The notes beneath the pieces are model-generated. The model was not told the DNA's origin. It searched no databases and saw nothing but the letters and a program-made list of their open reading frames with translations. The translations under genes were made by a program, and so were the position numbers. DNA of 8,502 nucleotides from Anaerolineales bacterium. Lineage in GTDB: Bacteria > Chloroflexota > Anaerolineae > Anaerolineales > Villigracilaceae. Where the stretch lies: assembly GCA_025966435.1 (NCBI GenBank), contig JAICRQ010000128.1, positions 1 to 8,502 on the forward strand. The letters run 5' to 3'. This document shows, one piece after another, positions 6,583 to 8,502 of this stretch (positions are counted from its first letter, which is position 1; each line of letters opens with the position of its first letter).

Positions 6583-8001
6583 TTAACTATCAAACCCTAG
6601 TCCCAGCCAGTTCATCGCTCGCAGCCAGAGATTTTCGCGTCCCTGGTTGCGATCCGCCTGCGCCATGGACCAGCGGGAAAGCCAAATGCCCAGAGAGCGT
6701 AGCGGCTCCGGGGGAAACGGAAGAGGTTTTGTCCGCACCATTTCCAGAGCCGTCCGTTCGGTTTGACAGCCGTCGAGAAAGTCGAGAATCACGCGCGCGC
6801 CGAAGCGCGAAGCGCCAACGCCCAGCCCTGTATATCCCATCACATACGCCGTCTTCCCGTGATGCGCCGTCCCCCAGAATGGGCTAAAGCGTGAACAAGT
6901 GTCGATAGCGCCACCCCAGGCATGGGTGAAGTGAATCCCTTCTAACTGGGGAAATACCTGGAAGAAATGTTCTGCCAATCGGGCGAAGGAAGCGGGGTCA
7001 TTTTCCAGATGAGAACCAAAGCCGTTGTTCCAATAGTAGATAGCATCGTAGCCGCCCCAGAGGATGCGCCCATCGACTGTGGTACGCGTGTAATGGAATT
7101 GCCAGCTTGCATCGCTGAGTCCCTCGCGGCCGTACCATCCGATGGACTCGCGCTGGGCTGGCGTTAGAGGTTCCGTGACAAGTACGTAATCATAGACAGG
7201 GACCACGTAATACGAGAGTCCTTTGAGCAGGGGAGGAAAGGCATTTGTGGCAAGTGCCACCCGCCTGGCTCGCACATGTCCATACTTTGTGTATGCAATG
7301 ACATGATTGGACTCTTCCTCCAGCCTTGTGACTGCAGAATGTTCGTACAAATGCACCCCGCGCTCAAGACAAGCCCTGCGCAACCCCCAGGCAAGCTGCG
7401 CCGGGTTGACGAGCGCCGCATGATCCGGATAGTTCAACCCGGCGATCAAGAACGGCGATTTGACGACCTCTTGCAGGCGCTCTCGATCGTAGAACTCTGC
7501 GCGAAGGTTGTAGCGCGCACTGATTTCCATTTCCGCTTTCAAATCTTCGACCTGGTGTGGCTCTGATGCCACGCCGATATCGCCGGTGCGCAGGTAATCA
7601 CATTCAATACCAAGGCGCCGAATCGTCATTTCGATTTCATCGAGATTTGCCATACCCAGAGCCAGCAACGCAGGAAGTTCCTGCGGCCAGCGCGCCAGTC
7701 CATTTTGCAGCCCATGCGTAAGAGATGCATCCATAAACCCGCCGTTACGTCCACTGGCGCCGGTGGCAACTTCCCCCGCCTCCAGCATCACAATCTCGCG
7801 CCCGGGGTTTTCCTCCTTTGCAAGGAAGGCGGTCCATAATCCGGTAAACCCAGCGCCGATGACCAGGAGATCTGTCGAGATATCTCGAGTCAGGTTGGGT
7901 GCAGGGGTGGGACGACTCTCAGCGTCCAGCCAAAAAGGCATGTGCCGGGCATCCGCGATAGACTCCAGGGTCTCTTTGCGAACGGCATTTGAATAAGGCA
8001 T
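6583..8001 (-). CDS. FAD-dependent oxidoreductase of the D-amino-acid oxidase (DAO) superfamily
   Basis: A 472-residue flavoenzyme of the DAO superfamily that resembles PuuB/glycine-oxidase-like enzymes, which oxidise C-N bonds of amines or amino acids. The Rossmann FAD site is LLVIGAGFTGL (GxGxxG at 49-54), followed by the ribose-binding glutamate in VMLEAG (Glu74) and the GASGRNGG motif at 81-88. The C-terminal region contains RILWGGYDA, then AWGG and YVMGYTGLGVGASRFGARV, the second FAD-contacting part typical of the family. The N-terminal segment of about 40 residues with PFWLD is also common in PuuB-like proteins. Length fits the family (430-470). The ATG at 8001 is the first in frame with good homology; only a distant AAGG precedes it, and a TAAAAT six bases upstream could be a -10 of a leaderless transcript. 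The substrate is unknown. It is convergent with the regulator and divergent from the lipoprotein gene. Confidence 0.9.
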   Translation of the reverse strand: MPYSNAVRKETLESIADARHMPFWLDAESRPTPAPNLTRDISTDLLVIGAGFTGLWTAFLAKEENPGREIVMLEAGEVATGASGRNGGFMDASLTHGLQNGLARWPQELPALLALGMANLDEIEMTIRRLGIECDYLRTGDIGVASEPHQVEDLKAEMEISARYNLRAEFYDRERLQEVVKSPFLIAGLNYPDHAALVNPAQLAWGLRRACLERGVHLYEHSAVTRLEEESNHVIAYTKYGHVRARRVALATNAFPPLLKGLSYYVVPVYDYVLVTEPLTPAQRESIGWYGREGLSDASWQFHYTRTTVDGRILWGGYDAIYYWNNGFGSHLENDPASFARLAEHFFQVFPQLEGIHFTHAWGGAIDTCSRFSPFWGTAHHGKTAYVMGYTGLGVGASRFGARVILDFLDGCQTERTALEMVRTKPLPFPPEPLRSLGIWLSRWSMAQADRNQGRENLWLRAMNWLGLGFDS

Positions 8002-8218
8002 GCGGATATTTTACCTTGCTATAGATTCTTCCTATTTATCACACGATCTGGCTTAATCCATGTGGCGTAATGGAGCGTATTAATATTCTGGGGAAGTGAA
8101 TGGTTCTGACCTATCTACTTTACGAAGTGCCGCAGTTCACTAAACAAATGAAAGAATGTAACTTGTCATTCGATCAAAACATTTAGTGACTTATAAATGA
8201 GCGGCAGAGGAGATCCGC
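8002..8218. promoter_or_regulatory. Divergent intergenic control region between the FAD oxidoreductase and the lipoprotein
   Basis: This 217-base non-coding stretch should hold promoters for both flanking genes. For the plus-strand gene, TATAAA (8192-8197) with a weak TTCGAT (8169-8174) at a 17-base spacing is the best candidate, followed by the AGAGGAG ribosome-binding site. A perfect 7-bp inverted repeat, CACTAAA (8138-8144) and TTTAGTG (8182-8188), encloses a smaller one, GAATG (8154-8158) and CATTC (8167-8171). A further TCCAT/ATGGA pair lies at 8057-8074. These may be regulator sites; chance cannot be ruled out. No RNA gene or ORF is evident. Confidence 0.35.
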
Positions 8219-8502
8219 ATGAACATTTTCCAAAAGTATCTTGCCGAGGAATTTGCCGAGGATTATACAGAGGGGCGGTTATCACGTCGCGAGGCACTCA
8301 AGCTGATTACGTCGGTGACCGGCAGCTTAATTGCCGCGAATTCAATCCTGGCAAGTTGCGCGCCGCCTCCGGAAGAAACGACAACCAGCGTGCCACCACC
8401 TGTCAACTCTCCTACCGCCGAAATTCTTGCCACCCAAGAAGCCTCACCCTCGCCGGAGTCAGTTAACACAGAGGCGCCTGCATCCTCAACCGCATATGGC
8501 AC
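8219..8502 (+). CDS. N-terminus of a Tat-type lipoprotein, possibly a dienelactone hydrolase family protein (partial)
   Basis: The first 94 residues of a gene cut off by the right edge. AGAGGAG precedes the ATG at a good distance. After a charged N-terminus (MNIFQKYLAEEFAEDYTEGR) comes a twin-arginine motif, SRREALK with Arg23-Arg24, a moderately hydrophobic segment, and the lipobox LASC with Cys47. This predicts export by the Tat system and lipid anchoring on the outer face of the cytoplasmic membrane. Residues 48-94 are a Pro/Ser/Thr/Glu-rich linker of the kind that precedes a folded extracytoplasmic domain. The functional domain lies beyond the window. The N-terminus reminds me of secreted dienelactone-hydrolase-like proteins of Chloroflexota, but that is from memory and weak; a solute-binding protein is possible too. 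Confidence 0.8.
   Translation, partial: MNIFQKYLAEEFAEDYTEGRLSRREALKLITSVTGSLIAANSILASCAPPPEETTTSVPPPVNSPTAEILATQEASPSPESVNTEAPASSTAYG

Noticed and set aside
1..8502. CRISPR array, tRNA, rRNA, insertion sequence or riboswitch
   Set aside because: I saw no spaced direct repeats, cloverleaf, rRNA-like stretch, transposase or recognisable aptamer on reading both strands.

Overview
The window looks like a chromosomal segment of a Chloroflexota bacterium, most likely Anaerolineae-like. This is inferred from the character of the proteins: a NuoI with a long insertion after its N-terminal helix, a fused NuoCD, DUF2834 and IscX inside a nuo operon, and a lipoprotein start of the type LSRREALK...LASC. 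No taxonomic marker is present, so the assignment is an inference.

Layout. From 5799 down to 1, on the minus strand, lies one tightly packed apparent operon. In transcription order it holds an aldehyde dehydrogenase, a small DUF2834 membrane protein, IscX, NuoB, fused NuoCD, NuoI and the first 227 residues of an Mrp/ApbC-type Fe-S carrier ATPase that runs off the left edge. The first five junctions are abutting, overlapping or separated by 14 bases. Only the NuoI-Mrp gap (83 bases) is longer, and it holds an imperfect hairpin. Divergent from the aldehyde dehydrogenase, at 5929-6513 (+), is a winged-helix regulator with a C-terminal three-cysteine pattern like the Fe-S sensor SufR. The divergent control region carries two perfect TATAAT boxes and several overlapping palindromes. 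The regulator converges on a D-amino-acid-oxidase-superfamily FAD oxidoreductase (8001-6583, minus). The short gap between them is filled by a nested palindrome that resembles a REP or MITE-like element. At the right edge, 8219-8502 (+) is the start of a Tat-type lipoprotein, truncated by the window.

How the genes fit together. NuoB, NuoCD and NuoI form the Fe-S/quinone-reducing connecting part of complex I. IscX and Mrp are Fe-S assembly or delivery factors, and the divergent regulator has the hallmarks of an Fe-S-ligating repressor or sensor. The simplest reading is a locus that couples expression of Fe-S-rich complex I subunits to Fe-S cluster status. The operon has no nuoA in front of nuoB, and no NADH-module or other membrane-arm genes are visible here. 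The aldehyde dehydrogenase and the FAD amine-oxidase-like enzyme could belong to amine or amino-acid catabolism, but no substrate can be read from the sequence.
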